Assembly: GCA_964600025.1 (NCBI GenBank)
Contig: CAZRHJ010000004.1
Location: forward strand, 1 to 64,000
Reading direction: 5' to 3'
Length of the DNA: 64,000 nucleotides
Source of the DNA: JADFUS01 sp964600025
GTDB taxonomy: Bacteria > Bacteroidota > Bacteroidia > Bacteroidales > Rikenellaceae
In this document: piece by piece, positions 1 through 8,607 of the stretch
Position numbering within the stretch: the first letter of the stretch is position 1
Layout of the letters: each line of letters starts with the position of its first letter
Program-made: the position numbers and the translations under genes
The notes under the pieces: generated by a model
Told to the model about the DNA's origin: nothing
Seen by the model: only the letters and a program-made list of their open reading frames with translations
The model's database searches: none

Positions 1-68
1 AAAACACTGTAATATATTATCGCTTAATCCATTACAATGATTTTTAAAATTTTTATCTGACAGCAATA
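1..68. repeat. Module-B repeat end, cut by window edge
   Basis: In reverse complement this matches the left part of the long element at 62894-63150, including the stretch around ATTGTAATGGAT..GCGATAA and the terminal TATTGCTGTC. It ends in CAATA at 64-68, like the other family members. The remainder lies outside the window. No coding potential. Confidence 0.75.
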
Positions 69-124
69 ATTCAATAAATACATACAAAGCATTATAGCCC
101 AAAGTTATAATGCTTTTTTTATAA

Positions 125-196
125 GGCTTCGTAGTTCAACGGATAGAATAGCGGTTTCCTAAACCGTAGATAGCAGTTCGATTCTGCTCGGAGCTA
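125..196 (+). tRNA. tRNA-Arg (anticodon CCU)
   Basis: A complete cloverleaf folds. The acceptor stem pairs 125-131 with 189-195 including G-U pairs, and the discriminator is A196. The anticodon stem is 151-155/163-167 with loop TTCCTAA, giving anticodon CCT at 158-160. The T arm is 172-188 with TTCGATT in the loop. It reads AGG codons. CCA is not encoded. A strong hairpin terminator follows directly. Confidence 0.95.
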
Positions 197-197
197 C

Positions 198-240
198 AAA
201 AAAACGAAACTCGCCTATCTTAGGTGAGTTTCGTTTTTTT
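198..240 (+). terminator. Terminator of tRNA-Arg, built from repeat-family sequence
   Basis: A 20-bp stem with one G-U pair (198-217 against 221-240) and loop TCT ends in a run of T. The arm contains ACGAAACTCGCCTA, the conserved terminal segment of the dispersed repeat family, so this terminator seems derived from, or to have seeded, a repeat copy. Confidence 0.85.
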
Positions 241-283
241 GTGCAATACTATGCTTAAATATATTACTCTTCGTAAAAATTTT

Positions 284-349
284 GGCGAAATAGACAAGAT
301 AGGCTAGTTTCGTTTTTAGCGGACGATAATATTTCGTTTTAGCGTACAG
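284..349. repeat. Partial dispersed repeat with doubled terminus
   Basis: It carries the family segment GAAATAGACAAGATAGG, then a terminus TTTTTAGCGGACGATAAT, then a second terminus TTTTAGCGTACAGTATTAA. The last base lies only a few nucleotides from the stop codon of the efflux outer-membrane gene at 352. Confidence 0.75.
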
Positions 350-351
350 TA

Positions 352-1638
352 TTAATTGCTATATAGTCCTACAACCTTATTGTATTGGGCAATAGATGCT
401 TTGTATTGTAAGTTGGTGTTAATAACGCTGTTATATGCAAGTAGCCACGATAGTTGTGAGGAAAGTACATCTAAGACAGTTAATCTGCCCTCATTGTAGC
501 TAAGAGTATTTATATCCAAACTTTCTTGGGCTATTGACAGTGTTGATTTAGCAATTTCGAGTTCTGTAAGTGATTGGTTTAGGGAGTACCAAGCATTGCT
601 AAGTTCGCCTGAAATCATATCACGAGTATTATCTCTTTGAAGTTCTTTGCTTGTAATGTTTGCAAATGATATTGCACGAATGTGTTTGCGTTTGTTCCAT
701 TGGAAAACAGGTACATTTATTTGTCCAAACAATATCCCATTTGCCATACCACTTCCGTCAAAGTTTATCATCTGAGAGCCATAAGTTCCTTTGAATCCTG
801 CTGAAATCCGTGGTAAAAATTCTGACATCTTAGCTTTGAGTGTTTGTTGTTCGAGTGCAATTTGGTTTGTAGCAATCTTGAAATCTGGGCGAAGCAAAAG
901 CACCTCGTCTAAGTTCAGCGATTCGGGCAAAGTCATTTCTATATCAATAGATTGACTTGCTGTGCTTTCTGAATTAGATTCTGCTCCCATCATAACATTG
1001 AAATTAATCATTGCAGATTTGTGTTTTTGCTGAATATTAGCTAATTGCAACTGAGACTCTTTAAGCCTTGTTTCGACCATCAACACATCATTTTTTGAAA
1101 TTAAACCGTCCTCAAATCGTGTTTTTATAATTTTCAAAAGGTTGCCAACAAGTTCTACATTTCGCTGCGAAACTTTTAACATTGCACTCATAGCAGATAA
1201 CTGCCAATAGTACATATCCGCAGCATAATAAATATTATCAACAGTAAGTTTCTCGGCATCTTTTGCAATTTGCTCTCCAATTTTTGAGGCTTTGTATTGG
1301 TTTCGAACTGCACTACCACTATAAATATTCTGAGATATTACACCATTAACGCTATATCCCCACGGTTTTAGTGCCATTACAGAACCAGGTGCAAGTTCAA
1401 ATTCGACTTTGTTTGCTTGATAATTTGCGTCTGCACTAATATCCAAACGAGGCAAAAATCCTGTTTTGATTGATTTTGTTTGTGCTTCGGCAGCCTTTAC
1501 ACCCTCTTTTGCTTGTTTGAGAGCTTGGCTATATTCAAACACTTTTTGGCGATAGTCGTCCAAAGTGTAATTTTGTTGAGCTTTGACTGTAAAAGTCAAA
1601 GCTGCGAACAAAATAGATATTATTATTTTTTTAGACAT
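352..1638 (-). CDS. TolC-family outer membrane efflux protein
   Basis: Outer-membrane channel of a tripartite RND pump. The 428-residue protein opens with a signal peptide (about residues 1-20, ending VKAQ) and has the long amphipathic, Gln/Asn/Leu-rich helices of two OEP repeats (about 25-215 and 235-425), the usual length for TolC-like proteins. It is the third gene of an operon, its start lying one base after the RND permease stop, so co-translation with the pump is likely. The substrate cannot be told from sequence. A dispersed repeat lies immediately beyond the stop codon and probably ends the transcript. Confidence 0.93.
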   Translation of the reverse strand: MSKKIIISILFAALTFTVKAQQNYTLDDYRQKVFEYSQALKQAKEGVKAAEAQTKSIKTGFLPRLDISADANYQANKVEFELAPGSVMALKPWGYSVNGVISQNIYSGSAVRNQYKASKIGEQIAKDAEKLTVDNIYYAADMYYWQLSAMSAMLKVSQRNVELVGNLLKIIKTRFEDGLISKNDVLMVETRLKESQLQLANIQQKHKSAMINFNVMMGAESNSESTASQSIDIEMTLPESLNLDEVLLLRPDFKIATNQIALEQQTLKAKMSEFLPRISAGFKGTYGSQMINFDGSGMANGILFGQINVPVFQWNKRKHIRAISFANITSKELQRDNTRDMISGELSNAWYSLNQSLTELEIAKSTLSIAQESLDINTLSYNEGRLTVLDVLSSQLSWLLAYNSVINTNLQYKASIAQYNKVVGLYSN

Positions 1639-1639
1639 A

Positions 1640-4600
1640 TTATTTTTTGATTTTAATGTGGAACATCAAACAATAGGTAACTGGAAGTACAATCAAAGTC
1701 AATATAGATGCGACAAATAGTCCACCCATAATTGTGGCAGCCATACCGCCAAACATTGCGTCTGGCAACAATGGCAACATACCCAAAATAGTCGTACCAG
1801 AAGCCATCATTACTGGGACAATTCTCGATTTTGTAGCTTGTACAACTGCTTCAAGAGGAACTCTGCCTTCGGCTTGTTCAATTCCAATTTGGTCGATAAG
1901 TACAATAGCATTTTTGATATTCATACCAATTAATCCCAAAAGTCCCAACATACAGAAAAAGTCAAACGATTTGCCCATAACTGCAAGTCCAAATACCACA
2001 CCAATAAAAATAAGTGGTATCATAAGTAGGATAGCGATTGGTTTTTTGAAGGCTTTGAAAAGTAGCAACAATACAATAAATATCAAAATAAAAGTTAGAG
2101 GCAATACTGCTGCAATAGACGCATTTGATTCGTCCTGTGTTTCTTGTTCTCCGATGAATTTCAATTTGTATCCGTCTGGAATATCTACTTTTTCTTTTAC
2201 TTCTGTGAGTATTGTATTGAAAGCTGCTATTGCATTTGTGCCACGCAAAGGTTCGCATTGTGATAACATAATGCGTTCACGATTATATCTTCTAACACAA
2301 TAATAATCATAATCAACTACAATGCTGTCTGTTGCTTGAACCAAAGGCACTGTTTTGCCGTCTTGTGTGAATATTGGCATATTAGCAATATCGTTCAAGT
2401 TAAAACGCTCTATGTTTTCGTCTTTTAGCATTATTGGCATAAATTGGTCGCCCTCACGATATTCTCCCACTGGAAGTCCATAAGTAGCTATTGAAAGACT
2501 TTGAGCCAGTGATTGACGTGAAACTTTCAGACGCTGACCTTTTGATTGAGAGTAATATGGTTTGAGAACTGGTATTTGGTCGAACCAATTATCTCGGACT
2601 TCTCCTACTATATCACTGTGCGAACGCATAATATCTTTGACTTGGTTGGTAAGTGCCACAAGAGTATCAATATTATTTCCAATAAATCCAATTTCGATAG
2701 TCGCCTCTGGTACTGGCGAAAGTTTGAACAATGATGAACGAATTAAGATATTTGGATAGTTCTGTTTGATATAAGCATTTACACGATTTTCTACCTCTGG
2801 TGTAAGCTCGTCATTATGTAGCTCTACAAGCATATTCGCAAAATTTGACATAGGCCCGAATGATGCAGATGCAAGATAGTAGCGAGGAGGAGTGCTACCC
2901 ATAGAAATAGATACCTTTTTGATTTCAGGTTGTTTCAATAAATAATCCTCAATCTCTATCATATTGCGTTCCACCTCACGAATATTTGTACCAGCTTGGA
3001 AAATCATATCCGCACGGAAATATGGTTTTACAAGACTTGGGAAGAAGTTTTGAGGCATCATTCCCATAATCACAAGCGAAAGGAAGAATACAGCAACAAC
3101 AGTTGTGATAGTTACCCAACGTCGGTAAATTAGTTTACGCAAAATAGCTTCAAATCTATGATAGAATTTTTTGTCGTAAGGGTCTTTTGCATCACCTGAC
3201 TCAGTTTCTTTGAACATCATATTTGCAAAAGTAGTTGTTTGGGTAAGTGCCAATATCCAACTAAGACCCAGCGAAACTCCAATTACTATAAACAAAGGTT
3301 TTACAATCTCTGCAACTCCACTTTCTGCCAAAAACAAAGGCAAGAACGAGGCAGTTGCAATAATAGTTGCACCCAAAAGTCCCCACTGAGGAATAGTAGC
3401 CCCTTTGATAATTGCGTCCCAACGGCTCATACCACGTGCCATATTGACTTGTGTATTGTCTGTTACTACAATCGCATTATCCACAAGCATACCCATTGCA
3501 ATAATAAATCCTGCAAGAGAAGTTCGGTTTAGACTTACGCCCAACCACTCCATAATAAGCATTGTTCCGCCAATAGAAAACAACAGCGAACTACCAATCA
3601 AGATACTTGCTTTGAAACCCATTACAAACATCAAAATCAAAACTACAATAGCAATAGATTCCATCAAGTTAATGATAAATCCATTGTTTGCCTCACGAGC
3701 AATTTCGTGTTCAGGATAAAGAGTTTCTATTTCAAGTCCGATAGGCAACATTCTTTTGATAGATTCAAGACGGCGTTCCACTTCCTCGCCAATTTTAACA
3801 ACGTCTTTCTCGCTCGAAGATGAAACAGCTATACCAATAGCTTTTTTGCCATTAATACGCATAATAGTTGTAGGAGGGTCGAGATAACCTTTTTCGATAG
3901 TTACAATATCTCCCAAACGTATTTGCTGCCCAGATTTCGTTGTGATAATTTGGTTACGGATATCATCTATTGTTTTGTAAGTTCCGTCGGCTTTAAATTT
4001 TAAATCCAACATACCAACTTTGCGGTTTCCCGAAGAAATAAGCTGGTTTTGAGAGCCTACAATTTGTTTAATCATATTTGGGTCAATACCGTTTGCAGCA
4101 AGTGTCGAAAGTGATATTTTCATATTTACAACGGCTGTTTGTTCGCCAAACAACGCAACTTGCATTACTCCGGGGATAGTCGAAAGTTCAGTTTTGATTT
4201 TTTGCGACCAACTACGTACTTCATTATAAGTAAACCCAAGGTCGGCAGTAAGTCCATAATAAATGCCAAACACATCGCCAAAGTCGTCCAAAACCTTAAC
4301 ACTTGCACCTTGTGGTAATTGTTTTTCGATATTCAATACCTTACGTCTAAGTGCGTCCCAGTGATTTGGAATATCATTTGGATTTGTACCAGCATACAAC
4401 TCAATGCTGATTTTCGCCATATCGTTATACGATTCAGATTTAACTTTCCAAGTGTTTGGAGTAGTCTGAATTTCACGTTCTATAATATCTGTTACAAGCT
4501 GTTCCATTTCGCTTGGGCTTGCACCGGGGTATTGTGCAATCAACATTGCTTGTTTGATAACAAACGGGGAGTCTTCTTTTTTTGCTAAATTACCAAAAGC

Positions 4601-4681
4601 AGTGAAGCCCCCAATAATCATAACTGCCAAAAAGAAATATATTACTTTGGCATTCGTTAAAGAGTATTTTGGAATATTCAT
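1640..4681 (-). CDS. RND multidrug efflux permease (HAE1/AcrB type)
   Basis: Inner-membrane proton-driven pump subunit of 1013 residues. It shows the RND plan: TM1 near residue 10-30, a large periplasmic porter loop, a TM block near 330-470, a second TM1-like segment near 520-540, a second porter loop, and a final TM block near 855-1010. The TM4 motif reads VDNAIVV (Asp near 400) where classical pumps have DDAIVV, so one of the usual Asp pair is Asn while the following conserved positions are kept. It lies 12 nt after the membrane-fusion gene and 1 nt before the TolC-like gene. Specificity (drugs, bile acids or other) is unknown. Confidence 0.95.
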   Translation of the reverse strand: MNIPKYSLTNAKVIYFFLAVMIIGGFTAFGNLAKKEDSPFVIKQAMLIAQYPGASPSEMEQLVTDIIEREIQTTPNTWKVKSESYNDMAKISIELYAGTNPNDIPNHWDALRRKVLNIEKQLPQGASVKVLDDFGDVFGIYYGLTADLGFTYNEVRSWSQKIKTELSTIPGVMQVALFGEQTAVVNMKISLSTLAANGIDPNMIKQIVGSQNQLISSGNRKVGMLDLKFKADGTYKTIDDIRNQIITTKSGQQIRLGDIVTIEKGYLDPPTTIMRINGKKAIGIAVSSSSEKDVVKIGEEVERRLESIKRMLPIGLEIETLYPEHEIAREANNGFIINLMESIAIVVLILMFVMGFKASILIGSSLLFSIGGTMLIMEWLGVSLNRTSLAGFIIAMGMLVDNAIVVTDNTQVNMARGMSRWDAIIKGATIPQWGLLGATIIATASFLPLFLAESGVAEIVKPLFIVIGVSLGLSWILALTQTTTFANMMFKETESGDAKDPYDKKFYHRFEAILRKLIYRRWVTITTVVAVFFLSLVIMGMMPQNFFPSLVKPYFRADMIFQAGTNIREVERNMIEIEDYLLKQPEIKKVSISMGSTPPRYYLASASFGPMSNFANMLVELHNDELTPEVENRVNAYIKQNYPNILIRSSLFKLSPVPEATIEIGFIGNNIDTLVALTNQVKDIMRSHSDIVGEVRDNWFDQIPVLKPYYSQSKGQRLKVSRQSLAQSLSIATYGLPVGEYREGDQFMPIMLKDENIERFNLNDIANMPIFTQDGKTVPLVQATDSIVVDYDYYCVRRYNRERIMLSQCEPLRGTNAIAAFNTILTEVKEKVDIPDGYKLKFIGEQETQDESNASIAAVLPLTFILIFIVLLLLFKAFKKPIAILLMIPLIFIGVVFGLAVMGKSFDFFCMLGLLGLIGMNIKNAIVLIDQIGIEQAEGRVPLEAVVQATKSRIVPVMMASGTTILGMLPLLPDAMFGGMAATIMGGLFVASILTLIVLPVTYCLMFHIKIKK

Positions 4682-4693
4682 TTTGCTACTTTT

Positions 4694-5740
4694 TTATTTA
4701 ACTAAAACTACTTTTTGTCCGTTATTAACTTGGTGAACACCTGCCGAAACAATAATTTCGCCTTGTTTTACACCACTCTCTACAATCACTTTGTCGCTAC
4801 CGTACAAGCTTCCCAAAACAATTTCTCTTTCGTTTACAGTGCTTGTAGCTGAGTCATATACCCAAACTATATTTTTGCCACTTGTGTCGTTGCGAAGTAC
4901 AGACGAAAGAGGCACTACAACTCCTACATTTGGATTTTGTGTGTCAATAGTCATTTCTACTTCACACGAAAAACCAGATTTTATATCAAACTTATTGTAG
5001 TCAAAATTTTTGTCGTTTACGACAAGCGTAATAGGAATACCTGAGCCATCAGGAGATGAATTTACCATTTTTTTGATTTTTGCATCAAATTTCTTTTGAG
5101 AATAATTCTCAAATGATACTCTGAACTCCACATCTGAATTTTTTAGCTGAGGTAGTGAAGTTACTGGAAGAGTAAAATCAATTTCGAGAATTTCTGGATT
5201 AATCAATCTAACAACGGGAGCAGAGGGTTGAACACGTTGGAATTTTTCTGCCAAACGTTTTTCGACTATCCCCGAAAACGGTGCATATAATTTTGTGTCT
5301 GCCAAAAGTTTTTTTGTGTTCTCATAATTAGCTTTGTTGTTAGCATAGCTTGTTTGAGCCATTTCGTATTCTTGTTTAGAAATCGCCTCTTTTGCGAACA
5401 AACGCTCATAGCGTTCAAGTCTTGATTTATCGTTTTTGAAAGATGCTTCCGCAGCATTGAACTGCAACAAATAATCGTGGTTATCAACAGCTGCAATTAA
5501 TTCTCCTTTTTTGACTCTTTGACCATCTTCGACCAACATCGTAACAATTTCTCCACCCATTTTAAATCCAATGTTACTCTCTTGTTGCGAGCTGACTTTG
5601 CCTGTAAATGTGCGACATAAATGCGATAACGATTCAACTTCTATTGTTTTGATTGGTCTTTCAAATTTTTGCACCTTTACTTCTTCTCCGCCACACGCAA
5701 ACAAAAAGGCACAAGCAATACCTAAAAATATTTTTTTCAT
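4694..5740 (-). CDS. RND efflux membrane fusion lipoprotein
   Basis: Periplasmic adaptor (HlyD/AcrA family) linking the pump to the outer-membrane channel, 348 residues. A lipoprotein signal with lipobox LFAC (Cys16) tethers it to a membrane. It then shows the biotinyl-lipoyl-like segment (GGEIVTMLVEDGQRVKKGELIA), split below 20 residues as GGEIVTMLVED and GQRVKKGELIA, an alpha-helical hairpin near 75-140, and beta-barrel and C-terminal membrane-proximal domains ending in a VSAGVHQV region. First gene of the three-gene operon. A dyad 37-54 nt upstream of the start is a possible operator. Confidence 0.93.
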   Translation of the reverse strand: MKKIFLGIACAFLFACGGEEVKVQKFERPIKTIEVESLSHLCRTFTGKVSSQQESNIGFKMGGEIVTMLVEDGQRVKKGELIAAVDNHDYLLQFNAAEASFKNDKSRLERYERLFAKEAISKQEYEMAQTSYANNKANYENTKKLLADTKLYAPFSGIVEKRLAEKFQRVQPSAPVVRLINPEILEIDFTLPVTSLPQLKNSDVEFRVSFENYSQKKFDAKIKKMVNSSPDGSGIPITLVVNDKNFDYNKFDIKSGFSCEVEMTIDTQNPNVGVVVPLSSVLRNDTSGKNIVWVYDSATSTVNEREIVLGSLYGSDKVIVESGVKQGEIIVSAGVHQVNNGQKVVLVK

Positions 5741-5776
5741 TTTTGTAAATAAAATTTATTTAATTAAAAAATTGGA

Positions 5777-5818
5777 GGTATATGATTATATACCAATATT
5801 TAGACGAACTTTTGTTCG
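5777..5818. promoter_or_regulatory. Dyads upstream of efflux operon (candidate operator)
   Basis: There are two inverted repeats. GGTATAT-gatt-ATATACC is at 5777-5794 (7-bp arms) and CGAAC-tttt-GTTCG is at 5805-5818. They sit 37-78 nt before the adaptor start codon, in the 214-nt space shared with the 3' side of the DAHP synthase gene. A local repressor site is plausible, but no regulator gene is adjacent. The rest of 5741-5954 shows no gene; a further weak dyad (CAGTCC/GGACTG) lies near 5893-5920. Confidence 0.4.
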
Positions 5819-5954
5819 GAATGATTTTAGCTTAATGAATAGTAGAAATGCCAATAACGCATATTTGCCCAAAATGATAGTGCTAAAAACAGTCCTTGTG
5901 GAAGTTTCTCAGGGACTGAAAATAAAGCATAATATTTTGAAGGAATACGCATAA

Positions 5955-7022
5955 TTATTTATTCATTATTGTGTTTTGTCTGTTTATACTCTCAATATGG
6001 ATTTGCTCCATAATATCCTTTACTACTTGTTGGCTAAGTCCTAATTCTTTTGCCAACTGCAAACGTTTGACAACCATATTGTCCCAACGTTGAGTTTGTA
6101 GAATAGATACGTTGTTTTCGAGTTTTATTTCTCCAATTTTGTCGGAGATTGACATTCGTCTTGCCAGTAACGCAAAAAGTTCATCGTCTATTGTGTCTAT
6201 TTGTAGTCTTAGTTGGTCTATTTGTCTTCTAAAATCATCTTTTGACGAAGTCTTTTCTCTCCATTTGATGTTTTGTAGTATTTCTTTCAGTCTTTGTGGT
6301 GTTACCTGCTGTTTTGCATCACTCCAAGCCTCTTGTGGGCAAATATGACTCTCAATAATCAAGCCATTGTAGTCCAAATCTGCTCCTTTTTGTGCAATTT
6401 CTTGTATGAGATTAGCATTTCCAGAGATATGAGATGGGTCGCAGAGCATTGGCAACTCAGGCATTAAGCGTTTAAGCTCCAAAGCAATATTCCAAAGTGG
6501 AGAGTTTCGATATTCATTTTTGCCATAAACCGAAAACCCTCTATGTATAGCCCCTATGTGCTTTATACCAATATTTTGTAATCTTTCTATTGCTCCTATC
6601 CACAAACCTAAATCTGGATTTACTGGATTTTTGACCATAATAGGAATATCTACACCTCTGAGTGACTCTGCAATTTCTTGAACGCTAAATGGATTTACAG
6701 TCGTTCTTGCTCCAATCCACAGCATATCAATATTGTGTTTAAGAGCCTCTTCAACGTGTTTGGCTGTTGCTACTTCGATAGAAATAGGCAAACCTGTTAT
6801 TTGTTTTGCCTCGTTCAACCACTCCAATGCAATTACTCCAACTCCCTCAAAATTTCCGGGCTTAGTACGTGGTTTCCACGCCCCAGCACGAATTACATCT
6901 ACCATATTAGTATCTTTGATAGCTTTGCAAGTTGCCAAAGTTTGTTCACGAGTTTCGGCACTGCAAGGTCCAGATATTATTAGAGGTTTTTTGTCTATAT
7001 TAATCATATTCTTGATAATCAA
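5955..7022 (-). CDS. Bifunctional DAHP synthase / chorismate mutase
   Basis: Makes 3-deoxy-D-arabino-heptulosonate 7-phosphate from PEP and erythrose 4-phosphate (first shikimate step). The C-terminal domain converts chorismate to prephenate. Residues about 10-255 form the AroG/KdsA-like type I-beta barrel (ISGPCSAET near the N-terminus, DPSHISGN later). Residues about 265-350 are an AroQ-type chorismate mutase helix bundle. The two are fused in one chain of 355 residues, an arrangement common in Bacteroidota. The first ATG overlaps the upstream gene by 23 nt; Met6 (7007) would shorten the overlap to 8 nt and is equally likely. Confidence 0.93.
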   Translation of the reverse strand: MIIKNMINIDKKPLIISGPCSAETREQTLATCKAIKDTNMVDVIRAGAWKPRTKPGNFEGVGVIALEWLNEAKQITGLPISIEVATAKHVEEALKHNIDMLWIGARTTVNPFSVQEIAESLRGVDIPIMVKNPVNPDLGLWIGAIERLQNIGIKHIGAIHRGFSVYGKNEYRNSPLWNIALELKRLMPELPMLCDPSHISGNANLIQEIAQKGADLDYNGLIIESHICPQEAWSDAKQQVTPQRLKEILQNIKWREKTSSKDDFRRQIDQLRLQIDTIDDELFALLARRMSISDKIGEIKLENNVSILQTQRWDNMVVKRLQLAKELGLSQQVVKDIMEQIHIESINRQNTIMNK

Positions 7023-8421
7023 TTTTTTGTAATTCTTCGTACTTAGTCATTACATTTTTTACGTAGTAGGTAGTAGCACGACCAACAAAACGACCATTTT
7101 TTACGATAGTCTTGTCTTCGTAATATTTTTCGTTACGAAGGTACGGAATATTTTTGACAATATCTTCCCATTTACCACTATTTCCTCCGTTTAGACGAGT
7201 AATTCGCATAGCATCGGATATGTGTCCAATTCCTGCATTGTACATTCCAAGTAGTATAGCTATCTGGTCATTTGTTAGTTTATCGCTTTGAGGGTATTTC
7301 ATAATAGTACGCAAATTATCCAAAAGTTTGGCAGATACCTCTACATTATACTTCATATCAGAGAGCGAATCTGGGTTCATTCCTACTGACTTTGCAGAGT
7401 TTGGTCTTATTTGCATAATTCCAATTGCTCCGTAGTTTGATTTTGCGTTATTATTGAAATGAGATTCGTAGTGAGCTATCGAACTTAATAATTTCCAGTC
7501 AATATTATAGGTATCTCCAACTTCTTTAAAAATATAATCTATTGGCGAGGCAGATTTATAGGGCAATAAATATCCATTTTTCACAAAATTACGCATATAT
7601 TTATTTGTCTGGTACATTTTAGAATTATATTGCATAGCCTCCGAAAATACATATTTATCGTGATACCATTTTGTGAAATCTTTGTACAAATGGCGATTGT
7701 GATTGGCAACATAAAACGTAGAAATGTTTTTGTGAGGTATCTCAAATACAGTATAAAAAGATTTGAAAGTGTAGTTCAGAAGTTTTGATGTAGTTTTGCT
7801 ACAAATCATAAAATCAACTTTGCCAAATGCTAATTTACGTGCAACGTTTCGGCTAAGTAATGTGTCGCATACATCAAATTTAATTCCATAGCTGGTGTCC
7901 CTATATTCCCTATAAAAATCTGTGTATTTGAAAGATGCCGTAATTGCTACTTTCTTGTTTTTCATCAACTCTTTGAGTTGTGCTATACTGTCAATTTTTG
8001 TTTTCTGTTTTGCTACAACTACATAACTCTCGTTATCATAAACGTCCAACTCCCTTAACTCTACTTTGTGAACCATAGTATCGGACATTATGAGTGATAG
8101 AGCTATATCGGCTTTGCGTTCCAAAAGTGCAGAGTGAATTTGTTTGTGAGAAGATGCAAGAGATATTTTGATACCAATATTTTTGTAACGAGCGTAATCT
8201 CTCAATATATCAAACATAAATCCATAATAAAGACCATTGTGTTCGAAAAATCCAGGGGAATCTATTTCGGCAATCAAAGATATATGTTCTTTTTCGTTTA
8301 GAGCATTTTTCCACGAGCGTGGCAAAGACAAAAAATATGAAAGAGTAACCACAATAGCAACTCCCAAAAATATCTTTGAAATAGATAATAATATGTTTTT
8401 TGTGTTTTTTAAATCTATCAT
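7000..8421 (-). CDS. MltF-like membrane-bound lytic transglycosylase
   Basis: Peptidoglycan-cleaving enzyme of the MltF architecture, 473 residues. An N-terminal TM anchor (about 12-32) is followed by a periplasmic substrate-binding (SBP_bac_3) domain (about 45-270) and a C-terminal SLT lysozyme-like domain (about 300-440). The catalytic Glu is in HYESHF (near 319), followed by GIMQIRPNSA and MYNAGIGH, typical of family 1 transglycosylases. It overlaps the DAHP synthase start. The only upstream DNA is a dispersed repeat starting about 10 nt before its start codon, so its promoter must lie in or beyond that element. Confidence 0.92.
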   Translation of the reverse strand: MIDLKNTKNILLSISKIFLGVAIVVTLSYFLSLPRSWKNALNEKEHISLIAEIDSPGFFEHNGLYYGFMFDILRDYARYKNIGIKISLASSHKQIHSALLERKADIALSLIMSDTMVHKVELRELDVYDNESYVVVAKQKTKIDSIAQLKELMKNKKVAITASFKYTDFYREYRDTSYGIKFDVCDTLLSRNVARKLAFGKVDFMICSKTTSKLLNYTFKSFYTVFEIPHKNISTFYVANHNRHLYKDFTKWYHDKYVFSEAMQYNSKMYQTNKYMRNFVKNGYLLPYKSASPIDYIFKEVGDTYNIDWKLLSSIAHYESHFNNNAKSNYGAIGIMQIRPNSAKSVGMNPDSLSDMKYNVEVSAKLLDNLRTIMKYPQSDKLTNDQIAILLGMYNAGIGHISDAMRITRLNGGNSGKWEDIVKNIPYLRNEKYYEDKTIVKNGRFVGRATTYYVKNVMTKYEELQKIDYQEYD

Positions 8422-8430
8422 ATTTTGAAA

Positions 8431-8570
8431 ATGATTTTTAAAATTTTTATCTTTCAGAAATCATATACGCTTACTAATAAATCCGTATCTCTTAGGCTAT
8501 TTTGATGATATAACAGCAGGGTATCTGTGAAATAGACAAGATAGTCGAGTTTCGTTTTTAGCGGACAGTG
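8431..8570. repeat. Dispersed palindromic repeat, diverged copy
   Basis: Shares the internal module TTTTTATCTTTC.GAAATCAT, the CTCTTAGGCTATTTT and GAAATAGACAAGATAG arms, and the terminus TTTTTAGCGGACAGTG with the copy at 62894-63150. The central hairpin has decayed (GATATAAC..GTATC). It fills the gap between the porin stop and the MltF-like start. Confidence 0.8.
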
Positions 8571-8607
8571 CAAAATAATTTGTATTACACAATACAATTA
8601 TCGTACA

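Noticed and set aside
5571..5954. 127-codon plus-strand frame across the efflux adaptor start
   Set aside because: Mostly antisense to a well-supported gene, with no recognisable domain.
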